A stretch of DNA of 64,000 nt from assembly GCA_036498565.1 (NCBI GenBank), contig DASYFG010000003.1, forward strand, positions 124,001-188,000, given 5' to 3'. This DNA comes from DASYFG01 sp036498565 (GTDB taxonomy: Bacteria; Bacillota; Bacilli; Lactobacillales; Lactobacillaceae). Positions 8,640 through 16,124 of this stretch are shown here, piece after piece (positions within the stretch are counted from its first letter, which is position 1; each line of letters begins with the position of its first letter). The notes beneath the pieces are model-generated. The model did not search any database. It saw nothing but the letters and a program-made list of their open reading frames with translations, and was not told where the DNA came from. The position numbers and the translations under genes were made by a program.

Positions 8640-9539
8640 TTAAAATGTCAAAACCAACTTGCCAAAATCATGCACCACGACACTGCGATCGTGAAACGCA
8701 CGTAGATTTTCTACGTTAAACGCCGCGGTATCGGCAATCGGCACGATAAATTCATCATCAGCCAGTGCGGCCAGCAAATCTTGCAATTGCGCGCCGTCAC
8801 TCGTCAAAAACGCATGCCGCACGCGTACATCATCTGACTCGCCTGCAATTGACACCACGCGGCCAGTCGGCTTTGTCACGGCCAAAGCTTGCGCCAAAGT
8901 GGCACCGCCCACGGTATCTAACACCGCATCAAAAGTTGTGGATAACTCATCAATTGACGTACTTTTATAATCAAAGACCTGTGCCAAAGGCGCGATATGC
9001 TGTAACTTTTCCACATGGTCGCCGCTCGCGGAAGCACTGACTTTGGCACCGCGTTGCAAAGCAATTTGCGTGGCGAGCAAACCGACACTGCCAGCGCCGC
9101 CTAAAATTAAGACTTGTTCGTCGGCTTGGATGTTCAAGTCTTTGGTGATCATCTGCCAAGCCGTTTGGCCGCTTAAAGCAACGGCTGCGGCCGTTTCAAA
9201 GCTAACATTGTCAGGGATTTTAGCCAGTAGACGAGCCGCAATAGGCACGAGTTGTGCATCACTTTGCAAATGGCGGTTGGCCGCGACGCGATCACCGATT
9301 TGCCAATCGGTTACGGCTGAGCCTAGCGCGACAATCACGCCAGCGACAGAAGAGCCGGGAATGAGCGGCGTTGGTTTTTCCGTGCCGTATTCACCCGCAC
9401 GGAATTTGACATCATAGGGATCAATGGCGGTGGCGCGTTGTTCGACGAGGACTTGTTTTGGTAACAAAGTCGGCGTGGCAACTTCGGCCGCAGCTAACAC
9501 GCTGCTTGGGCCGTACGCGTTCATCATAACAGTTTGCAT
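8640..9539 (-). CDS. NAD(P)H:quinone oxidoreductase-like MDR protein (zinc-independent)
   Basis: 299 residues of the medium-chain dehydrogenase/reductase family, quinone oxidoreductase branch. The N-terminal catalytic fold contains AIDPYDVKFRAG and PGSSVAGVI. The Rossmann nucleotide motif ILGGAGSVGLLATQ lies at about residues 145-158. The zinc-binding cysteines of alcohol dehydrogenases are absent. It probably reduces quinones or reactive enones with NADPH in the cytoplasm. The RBS AAGGAG lies just upstream, and a TATAAT on the minus strand at 9567-9562 is a plausible -10. It is a single-gene unit, convergent with rlmD and divergent from the aquaporin gene. Confidence 0.88.
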   Translation of the reverse strand: MQTVMMNAYGPSSVLAAAEVATPTLLPKQVLVEQRATAIDPYDVKFRAGEYGTEKPTPLIPGSSVAGVIVALGSAVTDWQIGDRVAANRHLQSDAQLVPIAARLLAKIPDNVSFETAAAVALSGQTAWQMITKDLNIQADEQVLILGGAGSVGLLATQIALQRGAKVSASASGDHVEKLQHIAPLAQVFDYKSTSIDELSTTFDAVLDTVGGATLAQALAVTKPTGRVVSIAGESDDVRVRHAFLTSDGAQLQDLLAALADDEFIVPIADTAAFNVENLRAFHDRSVVVHDFGKLVLTF

Positions 9540-9652
9540 GAGAAAATCTCCTTTTTATCTTATTATACGCGCATTTGGTAATTTTCATTTAATTTTAGGC
9601 TGGTATTATCGATAACTATTGGTAATAGAAAAGTCGAAATGGTGTCTTTTCG

Positions 9653-9671
9653 CACAAAATTTGTGTACAAT
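9653..9671 (+). promoter_or_regulatory. Aquaporin promoter with 13-bp palindrome
   Basis: CACAAA-A-TTTGTG (9653-9665) is a perfect palindrome that ends directly against the -10 candidate TACAAT (9666-9671). A protein bound there would cover the promoter spacer, so it is a good candidate repressor site. The regulator is unknown. Confidence 0.45.
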
Positions 9672-9705
9672 AATAGTCGTTAGTTAAAAAGAAGGAGCTT
9701 CAACT

Positions 9706-10431
9706 ATGAAGAAATATGTAGCAGAATTTTTGGGTACTTTGGCCTTGGTCTTTGTGGGTACTGGTGGCGTGGTTTTCTCAGCCGCATCAACACAATCACC
9801 TTTGACAATTGCCTTGGGCTTTGGTTTGACACTTGCCGCCGCAATTTACGTGTTCGGACCAATCTCTGGTGGACACTTTAACCCAGCCGTTTCATTTGGT
9901 TTTGCATTGAGCAAGCGTTTGAGCTGGATTGACTTTGCCGGTTACGTTTTGTCACAAATCTTGGGTGCCATCGTGGGTTCAGGTTTGGTGTATGGGGGCG
10001 CATATGCCTACTTGAAGTCATCAACTGTTCAGTCAGCTTTGTCTGGTCAAGCCATGACATTGAAGCAATTCATTGACACAGTTGGTTTGGGTGACACAAA
10101 GTTTGCCACTGGACAATGGAAAGAAGCTTTGTTTATTGAAACAATCATCACAGCTGCCTTTGTTTTGGTTATCTTGTTGATCACACAACGCGCAGCAGTT
10201 GCCACAGTGACACCATTGGTTATTGGTTTGACGTTGACAGTTTTGATTTTGGTCGGCTTTGGTATCACAGGTGGTTCATTGAACCCAGCGCGTTCATTGG
10301 CACCAGCTATCTTTGTGCAAGGCACAGCTTTGACTGAAGTATGGGTTTACTTCGTTGGACCATTGGTCGGCGCTGGAATCGCTGCTTTGATCGCCAAGTT
10401 TTTGAAATACGACGACGTAGAAGTTGCTTAA
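9706..10431 (+). CDS. MIP-family channel (aquaporin/glycerol facilitator)
   Basis: 241 residues with six membrane helices and the two half-helix signatures GGHFNPAVSFG (about residue 62) and GGSLNPARSLAP (about residue 190). It is shorter than typical GlpF and AqpZ-like in length. Aligned by eye to E. coli AqpZ, the selectivity filter would be Phe-Ile-Gly-Arg rather than the water-specific Phe-His-Thr-Arg. The pore may therefore be wider, as in AqpM-type channels, and pass small neutral solutes as well as water; this is an inference. The RBS GAAGGAG is well placed. Two repeat copies and a terminator follow in its 3' untranslated region. Confidence 0.92.
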   Translation: MKKYVAEFLGTLALVFVGTGGVVFSAASTQSPLTIALGFGLTLAAAIYVFGPISGGHFNPAVSFGFALSKRLSWIDFAGYVLSQILGAIVGSGLVYGGAYAYLKSSTVQSALSGQAMTLKQFIDTVGLGDTKFATGQWKEALFIETIITAAFVLVILLITQRAAVATVTPLVIGLTLTVLILVGFGITGGSLNPARSLAPAIFVQGTALTEVWVYFVGPLVGAGIAALIAKFLKYDDVEVA

Positions 10432-10433
10432 TT

Positions 10434-10564
10434 AGAGTGTGAAGTGGTGGTTTCGGCAAAGCCGAAACGGGAAGCGGAGCATAAGTGGTTGGCGCGGAAA
10501 ATGCCGCAGGCATTTTTTGTGACAATAGCTTATGTAGTAGCTGCCCGAACCGTGCAACACGTTT
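10434..10564 (+). repeat. Structured repeat, copy 3 (long)
   Basis: 131 bp, starting 3 bp after the aquaporin stop. The ends pair GTGT/ACAC. Hairpin I is GTTTCGGC-aaa-GCCGAAAC. Stem II has an outer helix CGGGAA/TGCCCG, an internal loop GCGGAG x TAGTAGC, an inner helix CATAAG/CTTATG, and an apical helix CGCGGAAAATGCC-gca-GGCATTTTTTGTG. It is the same length as copy 4 and is its best comparison. Confidence 0.9.
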
Positions 10565-10572
10565 GCAAAATT

Positions 10573-10703
10573 AGAGTGTGAAGTGGTGGTTTCGGCAAAG
10601 CCGAAACGAGTAGCGGAGTGCAAGGGCGTGGCGCGGAAAATGCTGTAAGCATTTTTTGTGACAGGTACTTGCATAGTAGATACTCGAACCACGCAACACG
10701 TTT
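10573..10703 (+). repeat. Structured repeat, copy 4 (long)
   Basis: 131 bp, 8 bp after copy 3. The first 36 bases match copy 3. The differences then fall in pairs: outer helix CGAGTA/TACTCG, inner helix TGCAAG/CTTGCA, apex AAAATGCT-gta-AGCATTTT. The internal loop GCGGAG x TAGTAGA is unchanged. The basal helix GTGGT/ACCAC is fully paired. Confidence 0.9.
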
Positions 10704-10711
10704 ACAAGAGA

Positions 10712-10737
10712 AAGTCAGCCGTTAGGCTGGCTTTTTT
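10712..10737 (+). terminator. Terminator of the aquaporin transcript
   Basis: GTCAGCC-gtta-GGCTGGC (10714-10731), a 7-bp stem with one G-U pair, followed by six T. The repeat pair upstream would lie in the aquaporin mRNA. Confidence 0.85.
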
Positions 10738-10751
10738 GGTATACTTACACT
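10737..10751 (+). promoter_or_regulatory. Extended -10 promoter of tatD, apparently leaderless
   Basis: TG-G-TATACT (10737-10745) overlaps the end of the preceding terminator's T-run. Only six bases separate it from the tatD ATG, and there is no Shine-Dalgarno sequence. The predicted transcription start coincides with the start codon. Confidence 0.6.
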
Positions 10752-11513
10752 ATGAATGGTTATGATACACACACACATTTAAATGATGACGCGCTGTTTG
10801 CGGATGCGGCGCGTTATGTCGCGCAGGCGGCAGATTTGGGCATTCACACGATGAATGTCGTGGGCTACAATGCCCTTGGTAATGCCCGTGCGATCGAATT
10901 AGCGGAAAAATTCGATGGCATTTTTTCAGCCGTTGGTTTTCAGCCAGAAGATGTCAATGCGTTTGATGCATCCGCGCAGGCAACAGTTTTTGAGCAATTG
11001 CAGCATGAAAAAGTTGTGGCAGTGGGCGAAACGGGTTTGGATTATTACTGGGACACGACCACACCAGCTGCGCAAAAAGTGGCGTTTGCGCAGCATTTGG
11101 CATGGGCGCGGGAATTGGATTTGCCGGTGATTGTGCATAATCGCGAAGCATTTGATGACGTTTATGACATGCTCAAAGATGCTGGAGTGCGTGGTGTTTT
11201 GCATAGTTTTTCTGGGACGGTGGCCCAAGCGCAAGCGTTTTTGGACTTGGGATTTTATTTGTCCTTTAGCGGCGTGGTGACGTTTAAGAAAGCCGACGAG
11301 ATTCGCGAAGCGGCCAAAATCGTGCCACTTGATCGCTTGTTGGTTGAAACAGATGCGCCGTATTTGACGCCGGTTCCTTACCGTGGCAAACAAAATGAGC
11401 CCGGCTATACTGCTTACACGTTGGTAAGTTTGGCCGAAACATTGGACATGCCGGTTGATGAGTTGGCAGCACAGACAACAGCAAATGCAAAGGCACTTTT
11501 TGGGCATGAATGA
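10752..11513 (+). CDS. tatD: TatD-family metal-dependent DNase
   Basis: 253 residues, the normal length. TIM-barrel metallo-hydrolase with all family ligands visible: DTHTHLND at the N-terminus, GETGLDYYW, PVIVHNRE, GVLHSFSG and ETDAPYLTP. Homologues degrade DNA from the 3' end and act in DNA quality control. The N-terminal metal motif starts at residue 6, so the ATG at 10752 must be right although it has no RBS. It heads the tatD-rnmV-rsmA operon; its stop overlaps the rnmV start. Confidence 0.95.
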   Translation: MNGYDTHTHLNDDALFADAARYVAQAADLGIHTMNVVGYNALGNARAIELAEKFDGIFSAVGFQPEDVNAFDASAQATVFEQLQHEKVVAVGETGLDYYWDTTTPAAQKVAFAQHLAWARELDLPVIVHNREAFDDVYDMLKDAGVRGVLHSFSGTVAQAQAFLDLGFYLSFSGVVTFKKADEIREAAKIVPLDRLLVETDAPYLTPVPYRGKQNEPGYTAYTLVSLAETLDMPVDELAAQTTANAKALFGHE

Positions 11514-12063
11514 ACGGTTAAAAATAGAAGAAATCATTGTGGTTGAAGGCAAATCCGACACGCAGGCGCTGGCTTATGCGGTGGACGCAGACACGATTGA
11601 AACCAACGGCAGCGCGCTAAGTGCGACGACCATTGACCAAATCCAACACGCGGCCAAGACCCGTGGCGTCATCGTGCTAACCGACCCAGATTTTAACGGT
11701 CAACGATTACGTGAGCTGATTACACAAGCCGTCCCCACTGCCAAACACGCGTTTATCACGCGAGCCGAAGGGCGTGCGACCAAAGATAATCCGCACCAAT
11801 CTTTGGGAATTGAACATGCTAGTCCGGCGGATTTGCAAGCAGCATTGGCGGCGGTGATGACGCCGGGAACAAAGCATCAAACAGACATTACACTAGCGGA
11901 TTTGACGGCGTTGGGGTTGCTGGGCGGCAGTTCAGCGCGCGCAAAACGGGAACAAATTGGCGAAAAATTACACATTGGTTATACCAATGGCAAGCAATTA
12001 CAAAAAAGACTCGCGGCATTTGGCATTACCAAATCAGCTTTAATCGCCGCGCTGGAGGACTGA
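11506..12063 (+). CDS. rnmV: Ribonuclease M5
   Basis: 185 residues, close to the 186 of the B. subtilis enzyme. Cytoplasmic endoribonuclease for the final maturation of 5S rRNA. An N-terminal Toprim domain is shown by IIVVEGKSDTQAL (about residues 8-20) and VLTDPDFNG, with the metal-binding glutamate and DxD. The longer frame opening at 11455 is less likely: the ATG at 11506 gives the family N-terminus and overlaps tatD by 8 bp (ATGAATGA), which suggests translational coupling. It is followed directly by rsmA. Confidence 0.94.
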   Translation: MNERLKIEEIIVVEGKSDTQALAYAVDADTIETNGSALSATTIDQIQHAAKTRGVIVLTDPDFNGQRLRELITQAVPTAKHAFITRAEGRATKDNPHQSLGIEHASPADLQAALAAVMTPGTKHQTDITLADLTALGLLGGSSARAKREQIGEKLHIGYTNGKQLQKRLAAFGITKSALIAALED

Positions 12064-12064
12064 C

Positions 12065-12940
12065 ATGGCAGGACATATTGACATCGCCAACCCGACTCGC
12101 ACGCAAGCGATTTTGAACCAATACGGTTTGCACGCGAAGAAGAAATTTGGCCAAAATTTTTTAACCGATTTGAATGTTTTACATCAAATCGTTGACACAG
12201 CTGACGTGACTGAAGACGACATCGTCGTTGAAATTGGCCCTGGAATCGGTGCGTTGACTGAACAACTCGCCAAGCGTGCCAAACACGTGTTGGCATTTGA
12301 AATTGACCATCAAATGGTATCGGTGCTATCAGAAACGTTGCTGCCTTATGACAACGTCACCGTGATTGAACAAGACATTCTAAAAGTTGATTTACCAGCG
12401 GTTTTGACGGAAAAATTCGGGGCGGCCACGCCGGTAAAAATTGTGGCGAACTTGCCTTATTACATCACGACGCCGATTTTAATGCAGCTGTTGCGCGGTG
12501 GCATTGACTGGAGGAACATCGTGGTGATGATGCAAAAAGAAGTCGCTGATCGCTTGAGTGCGCCGGTGGGCAGCAAAGATTACGGCTCACTAACGCTCGT
12601 GATTCAATATTTTGCGCAGTCACAAACAGCCATTAAAGTCCCCGCTTCAAGCTTCAATCCTGCACCAAACGTAGATTCTGCGGTGGTGAAGTTGACGCCG
12701 GATGCGACGACTCGCGTGGCCGACGAAGCGAATTTGTTTGACGTCATCAAATTAAGTTTTGCGCATCGCCGCAAGAGTTTGTGGAATAACCTGCAACAAG
12801 CTTTTGGCAAAGATGACGGGACGCGTGAGCGTTTGCGCAACGCTTTGGCAAAAGCCGATATTGATCCCGGAATTCGCGCCGAACGTTTAGGATTAGAACA
12901 ATTTGTCGCGTTAAGTCAGGCTTTGGCGGACGAAAATTAA
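12065..12940 (+). CDS. rsmA: 16S rRNA dimethyladenosine transferase
   Basis: 291 residues. SAM-dependent enzyme that dimethylates two adjacent adenosines in helix 45 of 16S rRNA during small-subunit assembly (KsgA). Motifs: KKFGQNFLTD at the N-terminus, EIGPGIGALT for SAM binding, and NLPYYITTPI as the catalytic NLPY loop. The RBS GGAGG lies upstream of the ATG, one base after the rnmV stop. It is the last gene of the tatD operon; no clear terminator was seen before the veg promoter. Confidence 0.97.
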   Translation: MAGHIDIANPTRTQAILNQYGLHAKKKFGQNFLTDLNVLHQIVDTADVTEDDIVVEIGPGIGALTEQLAKRAKHVLAFEIDHQMVSVLSETLLPYDNVTVIEQDILKVDLPAVLTEKFGAATPVKIVANLPYYITTPILMQLLRGGIDWRNIVVMMQKEVADRLSAPVGSKDYGSLTLVIQYFAQSQTAIKVPASSFNPAPNVDSAVVKLTPDATTRVADEANLFDVIKLSFAHRRKSLWNNLQQAFGKDDGTRERLRNALAKADIDPGIRAERLGLEQFVALSQALADEN

Positions 12941-12942
12941 CG

Positions 12943-12987
12943 AATGTTCGGAAAAACCTTGTATTTTTATGAAAATTATGTTATAAT
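12943..12987 (+). promoter_or_regulatory. veg promoter with upstream PurBox-like site
   Basis: TTGTAT (12959-12964), 17-bp spacer and TATAAT (12982-12987), with an extended TG, make a strong promoter. Immediately upstream, the minus strand reads TTTTCCGAACATT (12955-12943), 12 of 13 matches to the published Lactococcus PurBox AWWWCCGAACWWT. Confidence 0.75.
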
Positions 12988-13005
12988 TTTTTGTATTCTA
13001 AAGAC

Positions 13006-13042
13006 GATTAACTCACGTGAAGGGCAAAAGTGAGTGTTAGTC
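13006..13042 (+). promoter_or_regulatory. Hairpin in the veg 5' leader
   Basis: The arms around CTCAC (13012-13016) and GTGAG (13030-13034) pair and extend into TTAA/TTAG flanks. This lies in the untranslated leader between the veg promoter and its start. No T-run follows, so it is not a terminator; it may stabilise the mRNA. Confidence 0.4.
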
Positions 13043-13060
13043 GCAGAAACGGGGTACAAA

Positions 13061-13291
13061 ATGCCACATAGTTTGCAGAAAATTAAAGATGATTTGGACG
13101 CGCGGATTGGGGATACGATTACGGTTGTGTCTAATACTGGCCGCAAAAAAGTTACGGAACGCCAAGGTGTGTTGCGTGAAACTTATCCTTCTTTATTTAT
13201 CGTGGAGTTGGATGATGCGACGAATTTTGATCGCGTCTCTTACAGCTACACCGACGTGTTAACTCACAATATTGATATTTCATTTGACTAA
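13061..13291 (+). CDS. veg: Veg family protein
   Basis: 76 residues. It matches B. subtilis Veg along its length: the MPHSLQKIKDDLD start aligns with the family N-terminus, and the conserved RETYPSLFIVELD and FDRVSYSYTDVLT segments are present. In B. subtilis Veg is highly expressed and has been linked to biofilm matrix gene control; its biochemical role is unclear. The longer frame from a GTG at 13034 is rejected because it adds unconserved residues and overlaps the leader hairpin. The gene has its own strong promoter and terminator and sits in the conserved place between rsmA and purR. Confidence 0.93.
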   Translation: MPHSLQKIKDDLDARIGDTITVVSNTGRKKVTERQGVLRETYPSLFIVELDDATNFDRVSYSYTDVLTHNIDISFD

Positions 13292-13317
13292 GGTGCTTCT
13301 TTTGAAGTGCCTTTTTT
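13290..13317 (+). terminator. veg terminator
   Basis: AAGGTGCTTC-tttt-GAAGTGCCTT with G-U pairs, then a T-run. It overlaps the veg stop codon. Confidence 0.85.
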
Positions 13318-13369
13318 GGTGACGAAATACGCGAACGAAACGCTGAAAATGAGAAATTTCATACGCCAA

Positions 13370-13391
13370 AATAGTTCGGGTTTGGTATAAT
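13370..13391 (+). promoter_or_regulatory. purR promoter with PurBox
   Basis: The -10 is TATAAT at 13386-13391. The minus strand over 13382-13370 reads AACCCGAACTATT, a near-consensus PurBox placed in the promoter spacer. A weaker CGAAC copy in the opposite direction lies at 13332-13336. Autorepression by PurR is the likely reading. Confidence 0.55.
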
Positions 13392-13438
13392 AAAGGTTAT
13401 TAAAAACTCAGATAAAAACACGCACAGAGGAGCTATTT

Positions 13439-14272
13439 ATGAAAACACGTCGCTCAGATCGCTTGGTCGATATGGCCCGATTTATGTTGGAACGTCCCCG
13501 CAAATTAATTTCATTGTCTTATTTTGCCAAGCGTTACGACTCAGCGAAGTCATCTATTTCAGAAGACTTGTCCATTCTGAAGCGAACTTTCCAAGAACGC
13601 GGCACAGGTTTGCTAGAAACTGTCCCAGGCGCGGCCGGCGGAGCGCGTTTTATTCCGTACATGTTGCGTGATGAAGCGATGGAATTTGTTGGTGAGATTC
13701 AAAAAGACGTACATGACGAAAGCCGTGTTTTACCGGGTGGTTACGTGTACTTGTCTGATTTGTTAGGTCGTCCAGAAATTCTACGTCAAACGGGTCGTTT
13801 GATTGCGACGCAATATTTGAATAACGACATTGACGCCGTGATGACAGCGGCCACCAAAGGTGTGCCAGTGGCTCAAGCGGTCGCGGAGCAATTGAACGTG
13901 CCGTTTGTGATTGTCCGTGCGGACGCCAAAGTCACGGAAGGGCCAACGGTGAGTGTTAATTATCTCACCGGTTCATCAAAGCGTGTCGAAAAGATGGAAT
14001 TATCACGCCGTTCTTTGCCAACTGGCGCACGCGTGTTGATTGTCGACGACTTTATGAAAGCTGGTGGGACAATTCAAGGTATGCAAACATTGGTGCGTGA
14101 ATTTGAAGGGACGGTTGTGGGCACGGCGGTGTTTGCTGAAGGACGTTCAACCATGCGTTTGGTGGATAAGTTCACAAGCTTGTTGCATGTGGATACGAAT
14201 TTGAGTGATGGTACGGTTATTTCAGTTGCACCAGGAAACTTTTTGAAGGAAATTTATAACGAACATGAATAA
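13439..14272 (+). CDS. purR: pur operon repressor PurR
   Basis: 277 residues. An N-terminal winged-helix DNA-binding domain (about 1-70; residues such as SSISEDLSILKRTF) is fused to a type I phosphoribosyltransferase-like effector domain. The PRPP-binding loop VLIVDDFMKAGGT is near residue 200. In Gram-positive bacteria it controls purine genes by binding PurBoxes in response to PRPP; in Lactococcus the homologue is an activator. The RBS AGAGGAG is well placed. It overlaps glmU by 8 bp, the conserved purR-glmU arrangement without the yabJ/spoVG genes seen in Bacillus. Confidence 0.96.
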   Translation: MKTRRSDRLVDMARFMLERPRKLISLSYFAKRYDSAKSSISEDLSILKRTFQERGTGLLETVPGAAGGARFIPYMLRDEAMEFVGEIQKDVHDESRVLPGGYVYLSDLLGRPEILRQTGRLIATQYLNNDIDAVMTAATKGVPVAQAVAEQLNVPFVIVRADAKVTEGPTVSVNYLTGSSKRVEKMELSRRSLPTGARVLIVDDFMKAGGTIQGMQTLVREFEGTVVGTAVFAEGRSTMRLVDKFTSLLHVDTNLSDGTVISVAPGNFLKEIYNEHE

Positions 14273-15635
14273 CATTAATGTGGTGATTTTAGCGGCCGGC
14301 AGCGGTTCGCGGATGAAATCAACGACCCCAAAAGTGTTGCATGAAGTGGCGGGACAACCAATGATTGATTGGGTGTTACGCGCAGTGGAAGGCTTGGCAC
14401 CAGCAGAATTGTTCACAGTTGTGGGCGTTGGTGCAGAACAAGTGGTTGATTACGTTGGGGAACGCAGTCAATTTGTCTTGCAAGCCGAACAATTGGGGAC
14501 AGGGCACGCCGTGTTGCAAACGCGGGCGCATTTGGTTGATAAAGATGGCGTAACGTTGATTATGGCCGGTGACACACCGATGTTTCGCGCTGAAACGTTG
14601 GCGGAATTTGTTGCAGCGCACGAAAACACGCATAACGCTGTGACGGTTTTGACCGCGTTTACCGAAGATCCAACGGGTTACGGGCGAATTGTGCGCGGCG
14701 ATGATGACAATGTGTTGAAAATCGTCGAACAAAAAGACGCGTCGGCAACCGAACGCAAAATCCGTGAAATTAATACGGGTGTGTTTGTGTTTGATAACAA
14801 ATTATTGTTTGAAGCGTTGGACAGCGTGGGCAATCAAAATGCCCAAGGCGAATACTATTTGCCTGACACCTTGGACATTTTACGCCGCGACGGCCACCAA
14901 ATTGGCGCGCACACGTTGCATGATTTCACCGAATCATTGGGTGTCAACGACCGCGTGGCGTTGTCAGTGGCAAACCGAGTGATGCGCGGTCGAATTAACC
15001 AAACGCTGATGCAAAGTGGCGTGGAATTGGTTGATCCAACAACGACCTACATTGACGCGGACGTACAAATCGGCCAAGATACCTTGATTGAAGCCAACGT
15101 CGTCATCAAAGGCGCCACAACGATCGGTCAAAATGTAACGATCACAGCCGGCAGCCGCATCGAGGACAGTCAAATTGGCGATAACGTCGTCATTAATGCC
15201 TCACAAATTCACGGTGCCATCATGGACGACGGTAGTGACATTGGGCCGTTCGGACACTTGCGCAAAGGTGCTCACTTAGCGGAAAATGTGCACGTGGGCA
15301 ACTTTGTGGAAGTGAAGAACGCCACGTTGGGCGCGAACACAAAGGCTGGACATTTGAGCTATGTCGGTGATGCGACCGTTGGGGCGAACGTCAATATTGG
15401 CGCCGGCACGATTTTTGTCAATTATGATGGTGTCAATAAGCATCAAACAACCATTGGCGATGATGCGTTCATCGGTTCCAACACGAAATTAGTGGCGCCG
15501 TTGACTTTGGGTGATCGTATTATTACCGCCGCAGGTTCAACGATTACAGAAGATTTGCCGGATGAAGCAATGGGTATTGCCCGTACTCGTCAAACGACTA
15601 AAGAAAACTTTTGGGCACGCATGCCACATAAATAA
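14265..15635 (+). CDS. glmU: Bifunctional UDP-GlcNAc synthase GlmU
   Basis: 456 residues, full length. Cytoplasmic enzyme that acetylates glucosamine-1-phosphate and then joins UTP to make UDP-GlcNAc for cell-wall synthesis. The N-terminal uridyltransferase domain (about 1-228) carries LAAGSGSRMKSTTPK. The C-terminal left-handed beta-helix acetyltransferase (about 250-456) shows repeated hexapeptides and the GHLRKGAHL and NYDGVNKHQT motifs. The start overlaps the purR stop, so the two are translationally coupled. A bidirectional terminator follows. Confidence 0.97.
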   Translation: MNNINVVILAAGSGSRMKSTTPKVLHEVAGQPMIDWVLRAVEGLAPAELFTVVGVGAEQVVDYVGERSQFVLQAEQLGTGHAVLQTRAHLVDKDGVTLIMAGDTPMFRAETLAEFVAAHENTHNAVTVLTAFTEDPTGYGRIVRGDDDNVLKIVEQKDASATERKIREINTGVFVFDNKLLFEALDSVGNQNAQGEYYLPDTLDILRRDGHQIGAHTLHDFTESLGVNDRVALSVANRVMRGRINQTLMQSGVELVDPTTTYIDADVQIGQDTLIEANVVIKGATTIGQNVTITAGSRIEDSQIGDNVVINASQIHGAIMDDGSDIGPFGHLRKGAHLAENVHVGNFVEVKNATLGANTKAGHLSYVGDATVGANVNIGAGTIFVNYDGVNKHQTTIGDDAFIGSNTKLVAPLTLGDRIITAAGSTITEDLPDEAMGIARTRQTTKENFWARMPHK

Positions 15636-15665
15636 AAAAACTGACCAGTGATGGTCAGTTTTTTT
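15634..15665. terminator. Bidirectional intrinsic terminator
   Basis: AAAAAACTGACC-agtgat-GGTCAGTTTTTTT. It ends glmU and, on the other strand, the small HTH gene that stops at 15664. Confidence 0.9.
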
Positions 15666-15966
15666 AATCAATCAAACCGTTAATGCGATTGAAGACTTCA
15701 AAAAGATGTTCAACGTTGGTCAGTTTGTAACTCTGTTTTTTGCGGTCGAAGATGATTTTTGATTTGGTGTCTTCCATGAATTGCAGGTCGTCCAAAAATT
15801 CACGTAAATTTTTAATATCGCGTTGGACGGTTTTATGACTGACAAAAAATGTATCGGCGATCGCTTCGATTGAGAGTTCGCGCTTGGCGATGAGCTGAGA
15901 ATATAGGCGTAAAATCCGTTGTTGATCACTGTAAGGACGTTTTCTTATGCTGGTCAATTTATTCAT
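15664..15966 (-). CDS. Small stand-alone HTH regulator (HTH_11/DeoR-like)
   Basis: About 100 residues. The helix-turn-helix (FVSHKTVQRDIKNLREF, about residues 43-59) resembles the N-terminal HTH of WYL or DeoR regulators, but no effector domain follows. The ATG touches its AGGAG with no spacer. The TTG four codons in (15957-15955) has a normal 9-nt spacing (AGGAG-atgaataaa-TTG) and may be the true start. It is divergent from a heterodimeric ABC exporter, with a perfect palindrome between them that overlaps its own -35 (TTATCA, 17 bp, TATAAT on the minus strand). Autoregulation and control of the exporter are inferred. Confidence 0.7.
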   Translation of the reverse strand: MNKLTSIRKRPYSDQQRILRLYSQLIAKRELSIEAIADTFFVSHKTVQRDIKNLREFLDDLQFMEDTKSKIIFDRKKQSYKLTNVEHLFEVFNRINGLID

Positions 15967-16016
15967 CTCCTAAATGAAAACAGTTTGATTTATTATAACG
16001 CAAGTTTTATCTTTTG

Positions 16017-16039
16017 ATAAGGACGCTATATGTCCTTAT
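16017..16039. promoter_or_regulatory. Perfect palindromic operator candidate
   Basis: ATAAGGAC-N7-GTCCTTAT, 8-bp perfect arms. It overlaps the -35 of the divergent HTH gene and lies about 60 bp upstream of the exporter's candidate extended -10 (TG-C-TACATT near 16090). Confidence 0.6.
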
Positions 16040-16124
16040 TTTCATAAAAAATTAAGAGTCCGTGCTAGCGCAAACTGATTAAAAGTGCTACATTAGAATT
16101 TAATGAATGGAGAGGTGGAATTTC

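Noticed and set aside
10432..10692. Minus-strand open frames of 72-86 codons through repeat copies 3 and 4
   Set aside because: The predicted peptide repeats itself because the DNA does. There is no RBS, and the bases are explained by RNA-like pairing with compensatory changes.
13034..13060. GTG start for veg
   Set aside because: It lies in the leader hairpin and adds residues not found in the family.
14222..14740. Antisense frames under glmU and purR
   Set aside because: No start signals, and composition typical of frames opposite conserved coding sequence.
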